Below are positions 51,482 to 58,957 of a DNA stretch of 64,000 nt, piece after piece; position 1 is the stretch's first letter; each line of letters starts with the position of its first letter. The notes beneath the pieces were generated by a model, which did not search any database, had not been told where the DNA came from, and saw only the letters and a list, made by a program, of their open reading frames with translations. Both the position numbers and the translations under genes were made by a program. The stretch comes from CAYQJL01 sp964612295 (GTDB lineage: Bacteria; Eisenbacteria; RBG-16-71-46; CAIMUX01; WJJG01): contig CAZTDY010000002.1 in assembly GCA_964612295.1 (NCBI GenBank), positions 107,439-171,438 on the forward strand, read 5' to 3'.

Positions 51482-52159
51482 ATGAGCCAAACCCACACTC
51501 CCCGGAATTTCTTCGTCGGTCTCTGCGGTAACATCGGGGTGGGCAAGTCGCTTTTTGCGGAGCTGTTGGGCAAACGCCTGGGTCTGGAGATCTACTACGA
51601 ACCGGTGTCGCAGAACCCCTACCTCGAGAAGTTCTATGCCGACATGCGGCGCTGGGCGTTTCACCTCCAGATCTACTTCCTCGCCGAGCGGTTCAAGGCC
51701 CAGAAGCAGATGAATCAGAGCGGTGTGCCGTTCATCCAGGACCGGACGATCTACGAGGATGCCGAGATCTTCGCCCGCGTTCTCCACGAGCGCGGTGAGA
51801 TGGACCGGCAGGACTTCGGCAGCTATCTGGCGCTGTTCCGCGAGCTGGTCGACTTCCTCCCGATGCCGAGTCTGCTCATCTACTTGAAGGCGTCGCCGGA
51901 GACGTTGCTCAGACGCATCGCCGACCGGGGCCGCTCATGCGAGAAGAGCATCTCCTCGGAGTATCTCGGACAGCTGGCCGCGGCCTACGATGCCTGGCTT
52001 CCCCGGGTTCAGGAGACTTGCCCCACCTTTATCCTCGAAACCGAAGGGCTGACCTATCCGCCCACCGAGGACGCGCTCGAGTTGGTGGCCGAACGCATCC
52101 GGCAGCAGGCGGCGGCGTGTGGTGCCGCCCTGCCGCAACAGACCTCGGCCGGTTCCTAG
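51482..52159 (+). CDS. Deoxynucleoside kinase (dAK/dGK/dCK-like)
   Basis: A 225-residue P-loop kinase of the deoxynucleoside kinase family. FVGLCGNIGVGKSLFAE is the phosphate-binding loop, EPVSQNPYLEKFY carries the Glu that contacts the base and 5'-OH, DRTIYEDAEIFA is the DRS-type catalytic motif, and RGRSCEKSIS is the lid. The family phosphorylates deoxyadenosine, deoxyguanosine or deoxycytidine; residues that pick one cannot be read safely here. It lies 6 nt after hpt. Such kinases are common where cells live on imported deoxynucleosides. Confidence 0.9.
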   Translation: MSQTHTPRNFFVGLCGNIGVGKSLFAELLGKRLGLEIYYEPVSQNPYLEKFYADMRRWAFHLQIYFLAERFKAQKQMNQSGVPFIQDRTIYEDAEIFARVLHERGEMDRQDFGSYLALFRELVDFLPMPSLLIYLKASPETLLRRIADRGRSCEKSISSEYLGQLAAAYDAWLPRVQETCPTFILETEGLTYPPTEDALELVAERIRQQAAACGAALPQQTSAGS

Positions 52160-52188
52160 TCACAAGCAGAGCAGGAGGCCCACCCCGA

Positions 52189-52881
52189 ATGGCCAAGAAA
52201 GCGACCAAAAAAGGCGCCAAGGCCCGCGCGAGCCGCACGACCCACACGCTCGGCGACAAACGACGGGTCCTGATCGGCATCTCCGGGGGGACCGCCTCGG
52301 GCAAGACGTTGGTGGCCGATCACGTGGGCGATGTGTTGGGCACGAAGAAGATCGCCGTCATCAAACAGGACTCCTACTATCGCGACCTGGCGGACATCCC
52401 GTTCGAGGAGCGCGTGAAGGAAAACTTCGACCACCCCGACGCCTTCGATCGTGAGCTGCTCTACAATCATGTGCGCCTGCTCCTGGAAGGTTCGCCCATC
52501 GAAGTGCCGTTCTACGATTTCAAACGCCACGTGCGAATGAAGAAGACGCAGCGGATCTCCGGCTGTCAGATCATCATTCTCGAAGGCATCCTTCTCCTCG
52601 ACGATCCGCTCCTGCGCACGCTCATGGACATCAAGGTCTACATCGATACCGATCCCGACATCCGACTGCTCCGGAGAATTCAGCGTGACGTCACCGAACG
52701 CGGGCGAACGCTCGAGTCGGTCCTGGAGCAGTATGAGAAGAGCGTCCGGCCGATGCATCTGCAGTTCGTGGAGCCGTCGAAGCGGTACGCGGACATCATC
52801 GTGCCCGAGGGCGGCCACAACGAGGTGGCGATCGACCTTCTCGTAACGAAGATCAGGTCGATTCTCGAGAGGGGGAGCTGA
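52189..52881 (+). CDS. udk: Uridine/cytidine kinase with basic N-terminal tail
   Basis: A 230-residue pyrimidine ribonucleoside kinase. RVLIGISGGTASGKTLVAD is the P-loop region; KQDSYYRD, NFDHPDAFD, PIEVPFYDFKRHVR and LEGILLLDDPLLR follow, with the lid RRIQRDVTERGR. It is of normal length apart from a Lys/Ala-rich N-terminal tail of about 26 residues (MAKKATKKGAKARASR) absent from E. coli Udk. The ATG 52189 has GCAGGAGG 10 nt upstream, so the tail is likely translated. Its TGA overlaps the tdk ATG by one base. Confidence 0.93.
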   Translation: MAKKATKKGAKARASRTTHTLGDKRRVLIGISGGTASGKTLVADHVGDVLGTKKIAVIKQDSYYRDLADIPFEERVKENFDHPDAFDRELLYNHVRLLLEGSPIEVPFYDFKRHVRMKKTQRISGCQIIILEGILLLDDPLLRTLMDIKVYIDTDPDIRLLRRIQRDVTERGRTLESVLEQYEKSVRPMHLQFVEPSKRYADIIVPEGGHNEVAIDLLVTKIRSILERGS

Positions 52882-53522
52882 TGGATGAACGCCTTCCCCG
52901 GGGAGCCGGTTGGGTCGAGGTGATCTGCGGGGGCATGTTCAGCGGCAAGACCGAGGAACTCATTCGTCGGCTGAGGCGGGCCCAGATCGCGCGCCAGCGG
53001 GTATCCATCTTCAAGCCGTTCGTCGACGATCGTTACGCTCAAGACGAGATCGTCACGCACGACCGCGTGAGTATCTCATCCCAACCTGTCCGCCATCCCC
53101 GGGAGATCCTGGAGCGTGCGGCCGACGCGCAGGTGATCGGAATCGACGAGGTGCAGTTCTTCGATCGTTCCGTCGTGCAGGTTTGCCAGGAACTGGCCGC
53201 CTCGGGTGTCAGGGTGATCGTGGCTGGCCTGGACACCGACTATCGCGCCCGCCCGTTCGAGCCGGTGCCCGAGCTGATGGCGATCGCCGAGTACGTGACC
53301 AAGACGCATGCGGTCTGCGTCATCTGTGGCGGGCCCGCCTGCCGCACGCAGCGCGTTGTGCGGGGCGGAGATCGAATCTTGGTCGGCGGCAGCGATACCT
53401 ATGAACCGCGCTGCCGGCAGCATTTCGCGCCGCCTGAAGAGGAGTCGGGAGAGCTTTTCGAGCCGGGGGAAGCCGGCGGCCCTATCCGGGAAGATGAGTC
53501 TGATCAGGGAGGAACGTCATGA
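52881..53522 (+). CDS. tdk: Thymidine kinase
   Basis: A 213-residue type II thymidine kinase. VEVICGGMFSGKTEELIRRL is the P-loop, VIGIDEVQFF the Walker B-type motif with the catalytic Glu, GLDTDYRARPF the lasso/thymidine pocket, and CVICGGPACRTQR supplies part of the structural zinc site. The C-terminal ~25 residues are an acidic extension. Start and stop overlap both neighbours (TGATG with udk, ATGA with the lipoprotein gene), a strong sign of one polycistronic mRNA. Confidence 0.95.
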   Translation: MDERLPRGAGWVEVICGGMFSGKTEELIRRLRRAQIARQRVSIFKPFVDDRYAQDEIVTHDRVSISSQPVRHPREILERAADAQVIGIDEVQFFDRSVVQVCQELAASGVRVIVAGLDTDYRARPFEPVPELMAIAEYVTKTHAVCVICGGPACRTQRVVRGGDRILVGGSDTYEPRCRQHFAPPEEESGELFEPGEAGGPIREDESDQGGTS

Positions 53523-54571
53523 AGGGTCTGGCCAGTCAAAGCGCTTCGCGCATCCGTGGGGTTTGGATGGGGGGCCTGCCCCTTCTGGTGATCGCGGCGG
53601 CCGGTCTCCTGTTCGGCTGTGGTGGCGGAGATGGGGGAGGCGAGAAGGCTGCCTTCCATGTGGGGCTCGTCTTCGACGTCGGCGGACTGGGTGACAAGTC
53701 GTTCAACGATCTCGCCTATGCAGGCCTGGTGCGGGCCCAGGAAGAGTTCGCGATCAGCTTCGAGTACTTCGAGCCCACGAAGAGCTCCGACCGGGAGTCC
53801 GCCCTGCGTCTGTTTGCTCAGGGGGATGCGGACCTGATCGTCGGGGTCGGGTTCCTCTTCAGCGACGACATCCGCGCAGTGGCCCAGGACTTTCCGCAGA
53901 AGAGGTTTGTCTGCATCGACTACACCTGGAACGAAGGAGAAGAGGTTCCCGCAAACCTCGCGGGCCTCAAGTTCCGTGAGGAAGAGGGATCGTTCCTGGT
54001 GGGCGCCCTGGCCGCCCTGGTGAGCGAGACCGGGACGCTGGGGTTTGTCGGCGGCATGGACATTCCGCTGATTCACAAGTTCGAAGCAGGCTATCGGGCC
54101 GGCGCGCTCCACGTGAATCCCGAGGTCAGGGTCTTGATCAACTACGCCGGTGTGACGGGGGAGGCGTTCAAGAATCCATCGAAGGGCAAGGAGCTGGCGC
54201 TTTCGCAGTATGAGCAGGATGCCGACATCATCTTCCACGCCTCCGGATCGACGGGACTGGGCGTTTTCGAAGCGGCCCGGGAGAAGGGCAAGCTGGCGAT
54301 CGGCGTCGACTCGGACCAGGCGGCCGAGGCTCCAGGTCTGATTCTCACCAGCATGGTCAAGAACGTAGATATAGCTGTATATGAGCAAATTAGACTGACA
54401 TCTTCAGGTCGTTTCGAAGGTGGGGTGCAGGTGCTGGGCCTCGCGGAAAACGCGGTGGGCTACATCCGCGACGCGCACAATCAGAAGTGGTTCCCGCCCA
54501 GGATCAGCGAGACGCTCGAGGGGATTCGCGAGGAGATCGTGGCCGGGCGGATCGACGTGCCGTCCGAGTGA
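53519..54571 (+). CDS. BMP-family nucleoside-binding lipoprotein
   Basis: A 350-residue substrate-binding lipoprotein of the Bmp/PnrA family. The signal peptide ends in the lipobox LLFGC. The mature domain shows HVGLVFDVGGLGDKSFNDLA, DLIVGVGFLF, VCIDYTW, the EEEGSFLVGALAALVSETGT segment, VGGMDIPLIHKFEAGYRAG and IFHASGSTGLGVFEAA, which match purine-nucleoside receptors. A patch of 16 codons (54365-54412, encoding VDIAVYEQIRLTSSGR) is AT-rich and rich in rare codons, unlike the rest of the gene. It is co-translated with tdk and followed by the ABC ATPase and two permeases. Confidence 0.92.
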   Translation: MKGLASQSASRIRGVWMGGLPLLVIAAAGLLFGCGGGDGGGEKAAFHVGLVFDVGGLGDKSFNDLAYAGLVRAQEEFAISFEYFEPTKSSDRESALRLFAQGDADLIVGVGFLFSDDIRAVAQDFPQKRFVCIDYTWNEGEEVPANLAGLKFREEEGSFLVGALAALVSETGTLGFVGGMDIPLIHKFEAGYRAGALHVNPEVRVLINYAGVTGEAFKNPSKGKELALSQYEQDADIIFHASGSTGLGVFEAAREKGKLAIGVDSDQAAEAPGLILTSMVKNVDIAVYEQIRLTSSGRFEGGVQVLGLAENAVGYIRDAHNQKWFPPRISETLEGIREEIVAGRIDVPSE

Positions 54572-54579
54572 GGAGGCCG

Positions 54580-56154
54580 GTGGAGCAGGGAGGCACACCC
54601 GAGGTCCGTCTCGAGCAGATCACGCGCCGCTTCGGTGCCGAACTCGCGAACGACGGGGTGGACTTTCTGCTGAAGCCGGGCACCGTCCATGCGCTGGTGG
54701 GCGAGAACGGGGCGGGCAAGTCGACCCTGATGCGCATTCTCTACGGCCTGCTCGAGCCGCAGGCGGGCCGCATCCTCTTAGACGATGAACCGGTCGGGAT
54801 CACCAACCCCGCGGTTGCCTTGTCGCGTGGCATTGGAATGATCCACCAGCATTTCATGTTGGTGCCGGTCATGACCGTGCTGGAGAACATCGTGCTCGGA
54901 ACGCCAGGCGCGCGCGGGCTGGGTACGCTGCCCCGGGCCGCTCTGGCCGCGGAGCTCGCCTCGCTTTTCGAGCGATATCGTTTCGATCTGGATCCCGAGG
55001 CCCGTATCGATCAACTCAGTGTGGGGGGGCGCCAGCGGGTAGAGATCGCCCGCCTGCTGCATCGGGGCGCCCGCGTCCTGATCTGCGATGAGCCAACCGC
55101 GGTCCTCGCTCCCCCCGAGGTGGCTGCCTTCTTCGACATCCTGAGGCGCTTCCGGGATGAAGGGCGCTCCATCGTCCTGGTGACGCACAAGCTCTCCGAG
55201 GTGCTCGAGATCGCCGACGAGGTCACGGTCCTGAGGCGCGGGCGGGTGGTGGGGCACGCGCCCCGCTCGGAGGTCGACCGCGATCTCTTGGTCCGCTGGA
55301 TCGTCGGAGAACGGGGAGAGCAGCAGACGAAATCCGCCTCGGAGCCCACCGGAGAAAAGCGAGCAGACATCAAACCCGTTCCAGTGTTGGAGACTGAGGA
55401 CCTGACCTTGGGCGATGCGGAAGGGCGCCGGCGCGTGGATCGGGTCAGCCTCTCCCTCGCGCGCGGTGAGATTCTGGGGATCGCCGGTGTGGCCGGCAAT
55501 GGTCAGAGCGAACTGGCCGAGGCGGTTTCCGGACGCCGGCGCTTCACCGGCGGACGACTCACCCTCGGAGGCAGGAGCTTCCAGGCGGGTGAGCGAATCC
55601 CCCACTCGGCACGCCCCGCGCTCATTCCGGAGGACCGTTGCAGCCAGGGTCTGATCCCGGACTTCCGCCTGTGGGAGAACCTGCTTCTGGGGCGCACGGA
55701 GGACGCCGATTTCATGCGGCCGGGCTGGTACCGTCATGCGGCGGCGCGCCGGTGGGCAGGCCCGCTTCTCGCCGAGTACCGGGTGGAACCAGGGCGCAGC
55801 GAGCTCACCGCCCAGGCTCTGAGCGGCGGCAACCAGCAGAAGCTCCTCTGCGCGCGCGAGATGTCGCGCGGAAACCCGATCCTCATCGCCTGCCAGCCGA
55901 CCCGCGGAATCGACCTCGGCAGCACGGCGTTTCTGCACGAGATGCTGCGCGATTTCTGCCGGGCCGGCGGTGCGGTCCTCCTCCTCTCGACCGACTTGGA
56001 GGAGGTCTTTTCCCTGGCCGATCGGGTGGCGGTCATCTACCGCGGCCGGCTGGGGCATCCCCACGACAAGGCGGAGGTGGACTTGGAGCAGATCGGCCGT
56101 GAGATGGTGGGCCTCGCGGCCCCGGCCGCTCCGGGGGGGGCGCCCCATGCGTAG
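54580..56154 (+). CDS. ABC transporter ATPase, nucleoside/BMP type (two nucleotide-binding domains)
   Basis: A 524-residue protein with two ABC domains, as in NupO/RbsA-type importers. Domain 1: VGENGAGKSTLMRILYG, the signature QLSVGGRQRVEIARLL, ICDEPTAVLAPPE. Domain 2: IAGVAGNGQSELAEAVSG (relaxed P-loop), LSGGNQQKLLCAREM and ACQPTRGIDLG. A degenerate second site is normal for this class. It energises the two permeases that follow. The start is GTG 54580, 9 nt after the lipoprotein gene, with AGGAGG only 3 nt upstream; GTG 54568 is an alternative. Its stop overlaps the next gene. Confidence 0.9.
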   Translation: MEQGGTPEVRLEQITRRFGAELANDGVDFLLKPGTVHALVGENGAGKSTLMRILYGLLEPQAGRILLDDEPVGITNPAVALSRGIGMIHQHFMLVPVMTVLENIVLGTPGARGLGTLPRAALAAELASLFERYRFDLDPEARIDQLSVGGRQRVEIARLLHRGARVLICDEPTAVLAPPEVAAFFDILRRFRDEGRSIVLVTHKLSEVLEIADEVTVLRRGRVVGHAPRSEVDRDLLVRWIVGERGEQQTKSASEPTGEKRADIKPVPVLETEDLTLGDAEGRRRVDRVSLSLARGEILGIAGVAGNGQSELAEAVSGRRRFTGGRLTLGGRSFQAGERIPHSARPALIPEDRCSQGLIPDFRLWENLLLGRTEDADFMRPGWYRHAAARRWAGPLLAEYRVEPGRSELTAQALSGGNQQKLLCAREMSRGNPILIACQPTRGIDLGSTAFLHEMLRDFCRAGGAVLLLSTDLEEVFSLADRVAVIYRGRLGHPHDKAEVDLEQIGREMVGLAAPAAPGGAPHA

Positions 56155-57175
56155 GATCGTCTATCAGATCATGCCGCTTTCTGTCGCCCTGGTTGCCGCC
56201 CTCCTGTTGGGAGCGGCAATCAGCGTGGCTTTGGGCGTGCCCCTGGATCGACTCCTCCACACCCTGTCCTCACGGTTCGGCGCCTATGCCTGGGGGCAGG
56301 TGCTCTTCAATGCCACCTTCCTCACCTTCACGGGCCTTTCGGTGGCGATCGTCTTCCGGGCCGGGCTTTTCAACATCGGGGCGGAGGGACAGGCGGTCGT
56401 CGGATCGCTTGCCTGCGCGCTCGTGGGGATCGCGACCGGCAGCTGGCCGCTTGGGCTGTCGCTGCTGCTGGCGATCTGCGCCGGCTTCCTGGGCGGCGGA
56501 CTCTGGGGACTCGTGCCGGGCGCGCTCAAAGCTCGCTTCGGCACGCACGAGGTGATCAACACGATCATGCTCAACTTCATCGCCATCGCAGGATCGAACT
56601 TCTTGATGGTCCGCTTCTTCGCGCTGCCCGAGACCGTGCGCACCGCCGATGTGGCCGCCCGGCTGCCGCGACTGGATCTCTGGCTGGGGGCGATGAAAGG
56701 ATCGGCCGCCAATGCGAGCCTGGGCCTCGCGCTTCTGGCGGTGGTGGCCTGCTTCTGGTTTCTCCACCATACCCCGGCCGGGCTGAAGCTCAGGGCGGTG
56801 GGGCAGGGGCTCAGGCAGGCCCGCACGGTGGGGATTCGCCCTGGCCGCCAGATCATGCTGGCTTTCTTTCTCGGCGGGGGCCTCGCGGGGCTCGTGGGGA
56901 CCAACTTCGTACTGGGGTACAAGCACTACTACGAGGATGGCTTCACCGGCGGCATCGGCTTTCTGGGCATCGCCGTGGCGCTGCTTGCGCGCAACGAACC
57001 GCTGGCGGTCTTCCCGGCCGCGCTTCTCTTCGGCTGCCTGTCGCAGGCCGGCCTGACGATCAACACCCTGCTCCCACGCGAGATCGTGGAGATCCTGACC
57101 GGGGTGATCCTGCTGGTCTTCGTCGTCACCGAGCGGATCAAACAGCGGCAGCTGAGCCTGCAGGGGAGGGCCTGA
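56147..57175 (+). CDS. ABC transporter permease, nucleoside/BMP type (subunit 1)
   Basis: A 342-residue membrane protein with about ten hydrophobic segments. FNATFLTFTGLSVAIVFRAG, FNIGAEGQAVVGSL, FGTHEVINTIMLNFIA, LKLRAVGQGLRQARTVGI and GGIGFLGIAVALLARNEPLA are the blocks of YufP/NupP-type permeases. It pairs with the next gene to form the heterodimeric channel. The ATG 56147 overlaps the ATPase stop by 8 nt, and its TGA overlaps the next ATG (TGATG). Confidence 0.92.
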   Translation: MRRIVYQIMPLSVALVAALLLGAAISVALGVPLDRLLHTLSSRFGAYAWGQVLFNATFLTFTGLSVAIVFRAGLFNIGAEGQAVVGSLACALVGIATGSWPLGLSLLLAICAGFLGGGLWGLVPGALKARFGTHEVINTIMLNFIAIAGSNFLMVRFFALPETVRTADVAARLPRLDLWLGAMKGSAANASLGLALLAVVACFWFLHHTPAGLKLRAVGQGLRQARTVGIRPGRQIMLAFFLGGGLAGLVGTNFVLGYKHYYEDGFTGGIGFLGIAVALLARNEPLAVFPAALLFGCLSQAGLTINTLLPREIVEILTGVILLVFVVTERIKQRQLSLQGRA

Positions 57176-58098
57176 TGGAACTGGCTCTTCTTTTCTCCGT
57201 GCTTGCCCAGATGCTTCGCATCAGCGTGCCCTACGCGCTGGCCGCTGCCGGCGGCGTGCTTTCGGAGCGAAGCGGGGTGGTGAACATCGCCTTGGAGGGA
57301 ATTCTCCTCAATGGGGCCTTCTTCGCGGTCGTGGGGACACACTATTCGGGTTCGCCGTACGTGGGGATTCTGTGTGCCATGCTGGGTGGATTGATCACCG
57401 CCGCGTTGCACGCGCTCATCACCGTGACCGGCAAGGCGGATCAGATCGTCTCCGGTCTGGCCGTCAACATCATCGCCTACGGCTTCACGCGCGCCGGGCT
57501 GCGCGTGCTGTTCCAGAGCGCGAGCAACTCGGCCCGGATCCCTGCGCCGGAGCCCGGGTACCTGCGCCTGATTCCGGGGGGGGAGACCCCGCTGGGCGCC
57601 GTTCTCCTCGATCCGCTCTTTCTGCTCGCGGTGTTTTTGCTCCTCGCTTCGCTCTGGTTCCTGAAACGAACAGGATTGGGGCTCGCGCTGCGCACGGCCG
57701 GGGAACACCCCGAGGCGGCTCATTCCGCCGGCTTCTCCGTGCCCCGGCTCCGCTGGTTGGGCGTGCTGGCCAGTGGGGTCCTGGGCGGCCTTGGCGGCGC
57801 CTGGCTGGCCTTTGTGCAGCACTCCTTCACCGATCAAATGTCCGGGGGGCGCGGATACATCGCCCTGGCCGCGATGATCGTGGGCAAGTGGCATCCGCTG
57901 GGGGCGGGCGCCGCCTGCCTGCTTTTCGGCGCCGCCGAGACCCTCCAGATTCGGCTCCAGGGCAGCGGGGCGCCCACGCAGCTCTTGCAGATGCTGCCTT
58001 TTGCGTTGACGATTCTGGTGCTGGTGGTATGGGTTGGCCGTTCGGTGGCGCCGGCCGCCGTGGGAAAACCGTACGATCCCGAGAGGATAGATTCCTGA
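57175..58098 (+). CDS. ABC transporter permease, nucleoside/BMP type (subunit 2)
   Basis: A 307-residue membrane protein of the YufQ/NupQ type with about eight hydrophobic segments. SVPYALAAAGGVLSERSGVV, NIALEGILLNGAFFAVVG, ADQIVSGLAVNIIAYGFT, LRTAGEHPEAAHSAGF and SGGRGYIALAAMIVGKWHP are typical. Together with subunit 1, the ATPase and the lipoprotein it forms a complete nucleoside importer. It starts inside the stop of subunit 1 and ends 1 nt before the phosphorylase gene. Confidence 0.92.
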   Translation: MELALLFSVLAQMLRISVPYALAAAGGVLSERSGVVNIALEGILLNGAFFAVVGTHYSGSPYVGILCAMLGGLITAALHALITVTGKADQIVSGLAVNIIAYGFTRAGLRVLFQSASNSARIPAPEPGYLRLIPGGETPLGAVLLDPLFLLAVFLLLASLWFLKRTGLGLALRTAGEHPEAAHSAGFSVPRLRWLGVLASGVLGGLGGAWLAFVQHSFTDQMSGGRGYIALAAMIVGKWHPLGAGAACLLFGAAETLQIRLQGSGAPTQLLQMLPFALTILVLVVWVGRSVAPAAVGKPYDPERIDS

Positions 58099-58099
58099 G

Positions 58100-58957
58100 A
58101 TGGAACGAGAGACCTTCGACATTCCGGCCGAGACCCTGGCCTTCATGAAAGAGGCCTGCGGGCCACAGCCTCCCGCGGGAGCGGTGGTGCTGGGCTCCGG
58201 CCTGGGGACGTTGCTGGATTCCTGGGAGACCGAGGTGGTGCTCGCCGGGGAGGAGATTCCCGGCTATCCGCGTTCCAGCGTACCCGGGCACGCGGGGCGG
58301 GTGGCGATCGTCCGTTGGGGGCCGCATCGCGGGTTGGCCTTTCAGGGTCGGGTCCATTTCTACGAAGGGTACGCGCGCCCAGAGATCACCTTTGCCGTGC
58401 GTCTCGCGGCCGCGCTCGGCGCGCGCTGGATGATGCTCACCAACGCCGCCGGGTCGCTCGATGCCAACATCACGCCCGGCACCATCATGGTGGCCGAGGA
58501 TCACATTCGGATTCTGTTCTTGGGGGCCGCTCCCTTGCGGGGCGCGAAGGGGGGCTCTTCGTCGCTGCGCGGCTCGCCCTATCATCCCCGGCGGACCGAA
58601 GAGCTCTTCCGCACGCTGAGCCGCAGCGGGCTGCGGGTCGTGCGGGGCACGCTCATGGGATGTCTCGGGCCAACCTACGAATCGGCCTCCGAGGTCGAGA
58701 TGTCGCGGCGCCTCGGGGCGCACGCGGCCTGCATGTCAACGGTGATCGAGGTGGAGGAAGCGGCCAGGTGCGGGCTGGAGACGATCGCGGCTTCGCTCAT
58801 CACCAACCTGGGCACCGGGCTGGCCGGCAAGCCGCTCTCGCACGACGAGGTCGTGGAGATGGCCGTCAGAGTCGGTCCCGCCTTTGCGGAGGGCATCGCG
58901 CGCGTCGTTGCCCTTTGGGCCGGCGAGGAGACGACTACTACTCCTGCTGATGCTTGA
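58100..58957 (+). CDS. Purine nucleoside phosphorylase
   Basis: A 285-residue trimeric-type PNP that splits inosine/guanosine with phosphate to the base and ribose-1-phosphate. AVVLGSGLGTLLD, QGRVHFYEGY, TNAAGSLDANITPG, CLGPTYESASEVEMSR and SLITNLGTGLAG are the family blocks with phosphate- and base-binding residues. MSTVIEV is a small change from the usual MSTVPEV. It closes the salvage and transport operon, 1 nt after the permease, and delivers hypoxanthine/guanine to hpt. The C-terminal 20 nt overlap the convergent Clp-like gene. Confidence 0.93.
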   Translation: MERETFDIPAETLAFMKEACGPQPPAGAVVLGSGLGTLLDSWETEVVLAGEEIPGYPRSSVPGHAGRVAIVRWGPHRGLAFQGRVHFYEGYARPEITFAVRLAAALGARWMMLTNAAGSLDANITPGTIMVAEDHIRILFLGAAPLRGAKGGSSSLRGSPYHPRRTEELFRTLSRSGLRVVRGTLMGCLGPTYESASEVEMSRRLGAHAACMSTVIEVEEAARCGLETIAASLITNLGTGLAGKPLSHDEVVEMAVRVGPAFAEGIARVVALWAGEETTTTPADA

